A stretch of 64,000 nucleotides of DNA from Pseudeuparius sepicola (lineage: Eukaryota; Arthropoda; Insecta; Coleoptera; Anthribidae), in assembly GCA_963920635.1 (NCBI GenBank), contig OY987308.1, positions 26,412,096 through 26,476,095 of the forward strand, written 5' to 3'. The translations under genes were made by a program, and so were the position numbers. The notes beneath the pieces are model-generated. The model was not told where the DNA came from. It ran no database searches and saw only the letters and a program-made list of their open reading frames with translations. Positions 34,541 through 46,500 of this stretch are shown piece by piece (positions within the stretch are counted from its first letter, which is position 1; every line of letters begins with the position of its first letter).

Positions 34541-37500
34541 ATGATTTTTCCGACTTTCGCGATAATTCTCGCCGCTTACCACCTGACCGCGGCCGTCGAC
34601 GTGAAAAAAGGAGACGAAGAGCTGGTGGTCAGGATCACCGGTGGGCCGCTGGTCGCCCAACTTTTGGCCGAGGAAACCGGACATGCGTTTCGCGGACCGG
34701 TGAGTGGATTTTGGAAAAATTGCAACGGAAAAATTTGAGGTTTTTAAATTTGAAAATACGTTTGACGTGGTGGGGGTAAATCCCAAATAATCCGCAAAGT
34801 GATATATCCGCTACCAAATAATGCAAACAACATACGATAATTTTTCCACATATTAATAAAGTACACTCCATATGCTAAAATAACGATTTAATTTCATTAT
34901 CTTATCTAAATTTCAATAAAACACATAGTCGCTTCCTTTTCGGCCTTATTCTAATCTAAACAAATTGAAACAGATTGCCTATCCGAACAAAAGCGTTTCT
35001 TGATTTTCTAATGGAAACAAATTATTTTTGTTTATTAGGATTTTCGTGTGGCAATCAAGGGGACTTTCGAAATGTAACACCCTACCGAGAGCAATGTCGT
35101 AAACATTCGCTAATTAAAAAGGGACTAAATCCTTTTTAATCCTGGGCAAAGACAGGGCTAGGAAACCACAGTTGTTTGCGCTTCGATTCGACGAACGCAA
35201 GAGTACGTGACCGAAATAATTTTTTTAAAAGCCAACATTTTTAATTCACCTTTGCTATTTAGCGGCTGGCGCGAAAACAGTATTAAAAAAACTGCAGTCT
35301 ACGCCCTTTTAAAAAAAATAAAAGATTTAAAAAATGGGAGAAAATAGGAAACTAACATATACACTCGTATATATTAGATAGAAGATAGAAACAATAAAGG
35401 GAAAAAATAATGTGGCATTTATTTCAATCATTTTATTGTCAGTTATTTTTTTCACGAAAGCGTAGAACGGCTACACCATTATTTTATTTTTATTGAACTC
35501 GAAGTTCCGACTTAAAGTCGAAGTCCGACTTTGAACTCGAAATTTCGACTTTAAAAGTCGAAAAATTCCGACTTTTAAAGTCGGACTTCGGCTTTGAAAT
35601 TCGGACTTCAAAGTCAGAATTTCAACTATAAAAGTCGGAATTTCGAGTTCAATAAAAATAAAATAATGGTGTGGACCTCCTATAAGCTTCCGTACTTTTT
35701 ATTCAAATAAATTTTAGTAAACCTACATAAAATCATTGAAAAAAATATATTTTTTAAAAAGTAATGGTAAATGTTTTTATGCTACTATATATCTTTTGTT
35801 CTGAATGTAGCCATGGGTTTTCTTACTTCACGAAATATTGAAATACTTAAAGCGATTTTTGGAGAGAATGGAAAGTCAACTTTGCATCACATTATTTGAC
35901 GAATTTTAAATTAAGAATTTTTCTTTTTCGTAAAAAAGTGGGTTTAAAATAACATCTAACAATGACAATTTTGGCGAAAGCATCGGTCCTGTTGCCTATA
36001 TTTTTTTCACTTATACACGCCGGCATTGAATAACGAATACCTTAATCAATGACGCCGGTGAGTAAAAAGTATGATATGGAAAGGTGTGCTTATAATTTCC
36101 TGAAATACCTATTTTAAATATTTTTTTGCCATATACTATGGCGACATTTATTTTTTCTTGACTTAAATCATTAAATTAAATGGGGTTCGATAAGAAAAAA
36201 AATGAGAAAAAATAACATTTCAACAAAATACTATTATTATCCTATATATACGGTTTTGATTATTATTATCCTATATACGAGAATATAATCCTATATACGA
36301 TATACGAGTATATACTCTACTACTCCAGCCCCCATATATTTCTCCATAATATATATTTTAATGATAAAAACATGAAAAATTCATTAAATTTTGTATTGAC
36401 GCCTTTATTTTGGATTACAAACATTCTTTCATAAACATTTTGTCTAAAATAATATCGGTAGGTACCATATTATCTTGAAACATTATTTTTTTAAAATTTA
36501 TTTATGATCTATAATATTTTATGTGGTACCTAGGTACCTTAGGTACCTACTTTCTACTTAATCTCATTTTCTCGTTAAACAGAATTTTTATGATGAATGA
36601 CTTCTTGGACAAGTCAATAATAAAAAAATTTCTCCTTTTTCTTCTCCCTTTTGTCAACTCCATCCGTGGACACACTGTATAAGCATAACTATAAGTGTTT
36701 ATTGGATCATGCTGTAAAAGCACCTTTTCATACTTTTTACTGACCCCGTATAAAAGGTAGGAGGCAGAACCGATTCTTGATTTAAGCTATCCACATCTTT
36801 CTTATTGTGCCAGAAGTATATTAATCTTAATAATCTTTATATTAATAATAATCGCTATTATGAGACTTTTAATGCGTGACCAAAATTCAAAAAACAGCAA
36901 AAATTTCCCAATTCGAATTTGGCGCCGCGCGGACCCGCCCACACGTCACCGACCCAAACTTCCGGCCGGTCGGTGACGCAACCGGTCGGCCCGTCGGCCG
37001 ACGGCGCGCACAAAACCGCCCGACTTCGACCGAGAGAGGACGCCGGTTTCGTGCATTCGTGTGACGTGTGCCCCGTTCTATACCCGAAGCGCCCCCCCGA
37101 CGTTCACGTGGTGCGATTTTCCGCCACCGGGAAAACCGGAAAGTCCGCGCGGGGCCCCGCCGGAGACGCCGACACAAGTTTTAGTTTTAAGGTAGTGCGC
37201 CCGGACGCTACACCGTTGCCGTAGCTCGGGTTTCGGGGGCGCCGAAAACCATGGACGCCTCAGACGGCCAGGACCAGCCCCAGTCCGGCGGCGACCAGCC
37301 GGCCGCCACCAAGCCCGGCCAAGACGACAACCGCAAGCTGTTCGTGGCCGGCCTGCTGCTCGACACCACCGAGCAGCAGATCAAGGACCACTTCGGCCAG
37401 TACGGCGACATCCAGAGCGTCGCCCTCAAGACCAACGTCCAGACCGGCAAGTCGAAGGGGTTCGCCTTCGTCGTCTACACCAGCGAGGAGTCGATGAACA

Positions 37501-40500
37501 AGGCGCTCGCCGTCAAGGACCACAAGATCAACGGCAAGGCCGTCGACGTCAAGAAGGCCAAGGCGAAGCCCGGCAAGGTGTTCGTCGGCGGCATCAAGCC
37601 CGAGCTGACCGAGGACGACATCAAGGAGCACTTCGGCCAGTACGGCAACGTGACGCAGATCGACATGCCGTTCGACAAGACGAAAAACCAGCGGAGGACG
37701 TTCTGCTTCGTCACGTTCGAGTCGGAACTGGTCGTCAGGGACCTGCTCAAGTCGCCCAAGCAGAAGATTAAGGACGTGGTAAGTGGGAGTCGAGAACGCT
37801 TGCCAAGTAGTAAAAAACAGAAAGTGTGTAATAACACGGGGTTGCATAACGGATCTAAATTTGTATTTTAAACACAAAAACAAAAGCTACATCTTTTGCA
37901 AGACACATAATATATATTCCATTTCTTCGGGTCAGTACCAAAGTATATTGATCATTTTTTATGTACTTTGGAGCTTTATTAACTTAATTTTTAATATAAA
38001 GTATTAATTTGTCACTTGTTGATTCAGCTTTTTCCATTTATTCAGTGGATGACATCATTTCTTTACTTACTATGAGATCAATAACCTATGAAGGTACTAA
38101 AATTATAAAATATATCTTTGTTTTCAATATAAATTAACACCAGTTACAAAAACTTAGTGTTTTTTCTTTGTATCTTAAGAAATAGATACCTACTTTAGGA
38201 TAGATTTTAATGCAACTGTCAAATTTAAACAACTTTGACAGTTGTAGTCAAAGCTAGACCTTTTCTAACTTTGACATTTTTGTAATCAAATCTAGACTCT
38301 TTTTCTAACATTAATGGCAGATTGAGTCAAAACCAGACTCTAAATTTTTATAGTTATAGTCAATGCTAGATTCTAACTTTGATTTATAATCAAAACTGGC
38401 CTTTTCACGACTTTGACATTTTTGTATAGTCAAAGCTAGACTCCAAGTTTGACAGTTATAATCAAAGCCAGACTCTTGCCATCTTTGACACTTACAGTCA
38501 AAGTTACACTTGCCAAACTTTTACAGTCGTAATCAAAGCTAGACTCTTTCTGACATTGATATTTTTATAATCAAAACTAGACTTTTTCCAACATTTATAC
38601 GTTTGTAGTTAAATCTAGACTTCTTAACTTTGATAATTGTTCAAATCGAAGCCAGACTCTTGTAAACATTGACACTTTCCGTCTTTTTACTAACTTTGAC
38701 TTATGTTACCCTCGTTTATTTTGTAGATGGTGGACGTGAAGAGGGCGACACCCCAACAGGACAGTTGGGGCGGCGGCGGCGGGGGTTGGGGGGGCGCCGG
38801 CGGCTGGGGCCAAGGGGGCTACGGGGGCGGAGGCGGCTACGGAGACTGGTACGGGTACGACGGATACGGGGGCGGATACGGACCCGGGGGCTACGGGGGC
38901 GGATACACGGACTTCGGGGGCGGCTACGGACCCGGAGGGGGCTACGGGGGTGGCCCCGGATATGGAGGTGAGTTGTGGGAAGGTACGAGTCGTTTTTTTT
39001 TTTGTTTTTTGGGGAACGAGTCTGAAAGTTTGAGGATTGCTTTTAAAATTTTCAAAGGGTTTGTAACAAAGTCGCTCACGAAGTTGTAAATAAGGAATGA
39101 GTCTGAAGTTTTCGAAGGGGTTTGAACAAAATGTGTTGTGCAAAGTTATAAATCAAGAAAGGGTCAAAAGTACGAGTTAAAAATTTTCGAAGGGTTTCGA
39201 ATAAAGTTGCTTACAAAGTTATGAGTCAATGTTTGACAAAGTTGGCATGAAACGAAGTCATTAATCGGGTGTTGGTGCTTGTCGGGAACGTTTGAGGAAT
39301 CTAAGTTGAGGGGATGTTTCGTGTTGCTGTTTTACGATTGATTTTCTTTTTAACTGTGTACGTTTTTTTCAGGTCCGGGTTACGGCGGTCCCGGAGGTTA
39401 CGGCGGCGGCGGCTTCGGCGGGAAGCCGGGAAGAGGGCGCGGCCGGGGCCGCGGCGCCCGGCAGAAGCCGTACTAAGACCGGCGCCCCCCCGCAAGACTA
39501 GATTTAATTTGTATTTTTTTCTTCGTTTGTTCCAAGACAAAAAAAAATAATGAGTAATTGAGTTCTGTCGTGCATTTCTTTAGGTGACAATTATTTAAAT
39601 GTAGACTTGATGGATGTGTTGTAATAAAGATAAACGATTGCTGAATAAAGATATTTTATAACGAAGTGTAGTTTCTTTTTGGGGAGAAGTCGAGAAAAAT
39701 AAAAAAAGAGGTTTGGCGGACTACAGATCCTTTTATTGATTTTTTTTTTCAATCAAGTTAGTCTCACAGCTTTTTATACACACATACAAAATACTAATCC
39801 AACACTAAATTACGGAAAATTAAATATTGAATGAACTGAAAAAAAATAACACGTAAGAGTGTTGCCTTACAAAACTATCGAGACAAAAAACAAAATACTA
39901 AGTTTACAATAATTATTATTATTATACCGTATCACTTACTTAGCGGAAAAACGACTTACTTTTTTTTGCTTTACGATCAGATCAAGAAATCAAAAGGCTC
40001 TTTCTTTTTCATAAAATTATCTTAGAGGTTTTTTTTAATTTAATATGGCTTGAAGGATCCACGTCCGCGTCCTCTGCCTCTCGGTTTACCTAAAAAAAGG
40101 CCACAGTTAAAACCCAGAAAAGAAATGAGAGACGAAACCCCCCGCTTTGCCCTCAAATAAAAAAACTCGCATCTCAAAAATAAAACAGTTTATTTAAATA
40201 ATTCTAAAAGGAAGTCGGAAACTATACTATCGTTAAACATCGTCGCCACTTACAACCTAAAAGGATCAACCCGGACGATATACAAAAACAATAATTCAGT
40301 GGCGCGGTAACGGACCTCGGCGACGAGCCTAACCTAAAAAAATCCGGCTCTACCTACCTCCGGCGGCCGCCCCGCGCCCGCCACCCCTGCCGCCCGACGG
40401 CGGGCCGTAGCCGCCGCCGCCGCCGTAGCCGCCGCCTCCTCCGTAGCCACCATCGCCGTAGCCGCCGCCGTAGCTGTCGTACCCGTAGCCGCCGTACCCG

Positions 40501-43500
40501 CCGCCGCCGGCGCCGCCGTAGTAGTCGTCGCCGTAGCCGCCGCCGCCGCCGTAGCCCCAGTCGCTGCCCCAGTAGCCGCCGCCGCCGCCGCCGCCGGACG
40601 GGCCCCACCTGCCCCCTCTGCCGCCCCTGCCCCCTGCGGGAAACATTGACACTTTATTATTTATAAGGGAATCGTAGGGGGCGTGTCCGAACAAATTGAA
40701 ACATTCGTGGACCATAGGCGTACGCACGAAAATGATAGTTTTCAATTTAAACATTAAATAAATGTACAGTTCAAAATTCCCTTGGTGCAAACCAATTTAA
40801 ATATTTATTTGTTCCCACTTCGATATTATGCAATATTTCATTAATCATTATATTATAATGATTAATGAAATGGTTCTTGTTGAGAAAAAATAACAATATA
40901 TTAACCAAACGCACGCCTATGGTCCTACTGCGCAAGCGCAACATCCACAGAGTATTCAGAAAAAAGCTGTACAGAGTTGCCAGATTGGGGCATTTGTATG
41001 TGGTCAAGGGAAAAATTTTCTATTCTAAAGGTTATTAAGACTCAATGTACACACATGCGTGGTGATTCAACATTTCAATACAAGTTTTAATCTAAGTAAT
41101 TACTCACTCATTTTGAGACAATAATTTGCGCAAAAAGCCTAATAACGGCCATTGTGATAAATATTTTTAAATAATTTTGGTCTCAAAATGTGAGTAATTA
41201 CTTAGATTAAAATTTTTATTGACCAAAAATTTAAAATTATGTGTGTTGCTCGCTACAGATTGAAAAAAGCCATTTTATGGGTCAAAATGTTGAATCACCA
41301 CGTACCTGCTGTACATTCAGTGTTAATTATTGTTACAGATATTTTATTACCTTGGAATTTATTTTGTCTATTTTGAGCATTACAATTTTTTTCAACTAAA
41401 AAAGTAGATGGGTATCCGAAAATTCAAGGATACCGAAAACAGACAATTTCCGAAATTTAAATTTCGCACCAGAATTGACAGTCGACTGCCAAGAATAATA
41501 ACCAAGAAAATGAGAGTAAGTAAAGAAGTGTTGGGCCTTTGTTTAATTGGCAAAAATATTGTAAAATTTTAAAAATATTATTAACAAATACCATGTCAAT
41601 ATAAGATTTTTGATATTTTACTTGGGGAACAATCGAGACAGTTGTTGTGTAGGGGAAATAAAAAAATCTGGCAACCTGCTGAAACATTATTACTTCCAAA
41701 GTCCTTTTTAGGACACAAAACTTTCTTCTCCTAAGCTTCAATCAACACACACAAAATAACAAATCCATTTTATTTGGCCAACATTTCGAATTATTTATTT
41801 TACTCTTCGAAACTCCAAAACCTGTACCTTTTCTGTTGTTTTTAATTGCGAATGTACATCTTTTTGAGTTCTGAGGATAAAAAAATAAACACTACAACAT
41901 AGACGATATTAACTGAAACAGCTACAATATTGTCAACAATGTGTCCACGTTAAAGACTTACCACCCCTGTAAATTCTTTATTTGTGTTCTGTACTAATTT
42001 GCATTGTTCTAAAATGTGAGAAAAAAAGTATTATTATTATTATTTTATTGGAAATATTGATTAATTGATATTCTTAAAATTCAACTTTTTTACAACTTTT
42101 TAATCGTTTTATGATAAAATTGAAGTATTGATTACAAACACTTTGTTTTAATCTTGAAGACAATAATAAATTTCTACAATTAAAAAAATAAAACTTTCTT
42201 GTTATTTTAGAACAATGAAAATCAGTATAGATAGGTTTTAAGTGACCCTAAACAAGAATCTGCAGTCGGTTTTTTCAAACAAAAAAATCCCTAATAGTAC
42301 TTTTTGAAATTTGAGCCAATAAAGTGTTTGTAGTTGGCCATGATTACAACCAAAGAGTCAAATTACCCGTGCACATTTTGAATACCTAACCTAGAATAAA
42401 AACTACACGTCTATGTCGTTTGAAGTTTTGAGGAAGTTTTTAAAACAAAAACAATGGTTAGACTGAGAAAACAAATAGTGTCCTAAAGACCCCATCAGTA
42501 TAACATTAAAAGACGTCGAAACCAAAAATGCCAAAATTTGGACACTTACCGCCTCTGGGGTCGGGCTGTGTCGCGGCCCTCTTAACGTCGACCTGCTTGT
42601 CCTTGATCATCTGCTTCGGTTTCTTCAGCAGGTCCCTGACTACCTCCTGCGACTCGAACGTTATGAAGCAAAACGCCTTGCGCTGGTTCTTCGTCTTGTC
42701 AAACGGCATCTCGACGGCCGTCACCGATCCGAACTGCCCAAAGTAGGCCTTGATGTCCTCGTCGGACAAGTCCGGCGTGATCCCGCCCACGAATATCTTC
42801 CCCGGTTTCGCCTTGGCCTTTTTCACGTCGATCGCCTTGCCGTTTATCGTGTGGTTGCTCTCGCTCAGCGCCTTTTCGATCGAGTCGGGATCGGCGAACA
42901 CGACGAACGCGAAACCCTTGCTCTGGCCGGTCTGCGGGTTCATCTTTATGTTTACGCTTTGGATCTCGCCGTACTGGCTGGAAATCGGAGGAGAAAGAAG
43001 TTGCGGGGGAGGGCTACGGGGTGTGTACCGGGTGTTTATACCTGAAATGGTCCTTGACCTGTTGTTCGGTGGTCTCGGTGGTCAGCCCGCCGACGAACAA
43101 CTTGCGGTGGTCGTCCTGGCCCGGCCTGGTGCCGTTCTCCTGCACCTGCCCGCTGTTGGACGTGTCCATGCTGTTCTCCTCCAGTTTGGTGATGTCTACA
43201 AGCTAAAAACTACGGCAAATTGATCGGGACATGCGGCCTCACAACCGAATTTTCAACACTGAAATTTACCTCGAAATACGCCTCCGCCGAGCGTGGTTAT
43301 GGCTAGAATCGACGGCCGGAAGCTCGCATGTGTCGCTAGGAACGTGAGAATTCCACCTGGGCGCGGAAAATCGAGATTTTTGGCGAAAATACGGGCGGCC
43401 GATGTTTGACAGGCGGCGTAGCGTCACCAAAGGACGCGTTAGTCGGCATACCGGCCGCGCATACCGGACGGAACAAAAGCGCCCGCTACCGGCCATGGCC

Positions 43501-46500
43501 GCCCGTCGGAAAATCAATACTCGCGTCATCGGCACTTGTACGTACACCCTAAAACCGGTTTTCGATGAATTAAAACCCGAAACGGCAACTTTCAACCTTG
43601 CCGCGTACAAAAGGACGAACGCTCGGCTCGGATTTTACGAATCGAACGTACGCCACCCTCGCCGAATGACGCTCAATACTGTTTTCCGAACGCGACCGGG
43701 TGGCGAACCGGTCGTACACCGCGCACCGGATGGCGGCAACCGGCACCGACGCGGAGTCAATTAACCTATCGTTTTGAGAAATTTTCGCCTAGAAAATCTA
43801 GATTTTCGTTCCTAAATTAAAACGAAGAATTATAGCGGACAATCCCGGCAAAATAAAAGCGAACGTGTCCCGTAATGAAATTTTTGCGAGCGCTTCCGGT
43901 CGCACACGACCCAATAAAATCGCGAGCATTTTGGCGGGAAAATTTAAGGGGGTGGCAAATTCTGGACCACGCCGCGCCACACGCCATTTTGTCGACGAAA
44001 TTAGCAAGTCACAAAATGGAACACCAAGCTTCAACGTCAATATTTTTGTTGTGTATTTTTTTCAACGAAATTAAATACCTACCAAAGTCGCCAATCAAAT
44101 CAATCGATTTTATTTATTATTGTGGGTATTTTTTTTAATCTCCAACACTGATGTCAGTTCCAGCATTGACAATATTTTTCGATTAATTTTGAAAAAATAT
44201 TTTTTAAGTTTTCATCTGCGCTGTTGTTTGGCTGCAGATGTACTTTTTTTATTGCTCACACTACCTATGCCATAAAGCATGATGTTCCATTTTTAAAATA
44301 AGTTTAAAAATAAAATACCACCTGCCTTACATAGTTTCTTTGTCCTTCAAGTTCACCAAGCTCAAGAGCATTGTTATTATTATTGTTATCATTTTGAAAA
44401 TTGTTTTTGTTTTGTATTTTTTTTGTTTGTATTTTAATTTTTTTTTGTAAGCTGAAAAGAGAAAAATCAGAATAAAAAGTTTGAGACCAGTTAAATATAT
44501 TTATTTATTATAAAAAAAGATTAAAAGTGTCCTTTAAAGGATAATTAAGTTGTGAATTCCTCCTTTTTGGAGGAAACCATTACAAAAATATTTCAATAAA
44601 AAATAAGGAAATCAACCTTCGCTCCTATATTATGAAGACACGAACTATAAACTATTATGTCGATTTGCTTCTTAATATTATCAAAAAAATAAATGTACAG
44701 GATACTTGAATCATTAAATCTAAAAAATGAAAATACAGGCTAAACGTTTAACTTTTGGGGGCCAAAATTTTTTCGAACAGGCAGATTATTTCTCGTGGGA
44801 CCTTCCTGAGACAGAATGGGGCGGGCGCGGCCACAATTCGTCACCGCAAAAAGAAACGAGGCTCCCCTTTCGTTCGATCATCTAGAAAAATTGCAGAATT
44901 CGAAATTATAAGCATTTTACAAAAACCATCACTAAAAACTATCTCACTAAAAGAAAAACAGCGGGGGCAGAGTCGAGCCGGCCGAAAACACCTGAGGGGG
45001 CGACGGCCCGACTCTACCCGTCACGGGCCCCGTTCGGCGGCTTTACCTGTCCCCCGTGTCACTCGCTCGCTGCGCCCTCTCAGTACGGCTGGTGGCGGCC
45101 GCCCCGGCCCCTGCCCCGGCCGCGGGCCGCCTTGAAGCCGCCACCTCCGTTGCCGAAGTCCGTGTAGCCGCCGCCGTAGCCTCCGCCCCAGCCGCCGCCG
45201 CCCCCGTAGCCGCCGTAGTTGTCATAGCCCCAGTTCGGGGCGCCCCATCCGCCGCCGCCGCCGCCTCCGTAGCCGCCCCTGCCGCCGCCCTGCCGCTGGT
45301 CCTGGTTCGCCCGCTTCACGTCGACCGACTTGCCGCCGATCGTCTGCTTGGGGGTCTTGAGGAGGTCCCTGACGACCAGCTCCGACTCGAAGGTGACGAA
45401 GCAGAAGGGCTTCCGTTGGTTCTTGGTCTTGTCGAAGGGCATGTCGACGGCCGTCACGGCGCCGAACTGCGAGAAGTGGTCGCGGATCTCGGCGTCGGTC
45501 GTCTCGAGCGCCACGCCGCCGACGAAGATCTTGCCGGGGCGCGCCTTCGCCTTCTTCACGTCCACCGCCTTACCGTTGATGGTGTGGTTGTCGGTGTCGG
45601 CCAGCGCCTGGTTGGCCCCGTCCTCGCCGCCGAACACGACGAACGCGAAGCCCTTGGACCTGCCGGTCTGCGGGTTCGTCTTCAGGGCGACGCTCTGGAT
45701 CTCGCCGTACTTGCCGAAGTGGTCCCTGATCTGCTGCTCGGTGGTCTCGAGGTCCAGGCCGCCGACGAACAGCTTCCTGTTGTCCTCGGCCACTTTGCGC
45801 TCCTGCTGGTCGCCGTTGGTGTTTTCCTGGTCGGTTTCCATCGTCTTTGAATTGTCTACACGTGCACAGGGGAACTTCTCGACGGACAGACGGAAGGAAA
45901 ATGGACGGCTTTTTGGCGGGCCTACCGGTTTGGTGACGCTTTATACCGGGCGGGGTGGGGGGACGCGAAGCCGACCTAACTTTGGTGGTTGGTGGGAGTG
46001 GGACGCTTCCGTTGGGGACGGGCGCAAAAATTTGAATTTTCAGGTAGGTACCTGAGGTAAGGTGGGACGCAAATTAAATAAATGTGGACAAAATGCCTTG
46101 CTGGCTAATTATCGTTATTGATTATTATTTCTAGGAAAGTATAATAATTAGTAAGTATAATAAAAAGGCAGGTTTTTGTGTGGAAAAAATTCTAATTGTT
46201 ATTTAATCAAAATAGAGGGAATATAATAGGTACCCCCACATTTCCCCTTATTTTTTGTAAATAGGAAAATAATAACACATGGAATAATGCCAAAATATAT
46301 ATGATATTAAATAATAATGTACCTATGTAGAAAAACGCTACATTTATTTTTCTATTTATACAGGGTGACCCATTTCAAATGGAAGCACCGCCATATAACT
46401 TTTTTGTTTTTTGTCCGATTTTAACCGTTTTTTTTTTCTAAAGATAGGCCACAAAAAACTCTATTTCGGCACAAAATTTCAAAGCCGTACTTCAATTTTC

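Noticed and set aside
34351..34779. 142-codon frame across PC1/3 exon 1
   Set aside because: A different frame from the signal peptide and prodomain, and it runs through the splice donor.
37260..37883. Minus-strand 207-codon frame opposite hnRNP gene 1
   Set aside because: Antisense shadow of a GC-rich coding exon. Leu/Asp/Val-rich, no family match.
38669..38971. Arg-rich 100-codon frame in hnRNP gene 1 exon 2
   Set aside because: Shifted frame of the Gly-rich GGN repeats.
40354..40608. Arg-rich 84-codon minus-strand frame
   Set aside because: Shifted frame over the Gly/Tyr exon of paralogue 2.
45056..46055. Plus-strand frames of 264 and 241 codons opposite hnRNP gene 3
   Set aside because: Antisense shadows of the RRM and Gly-rich codons.
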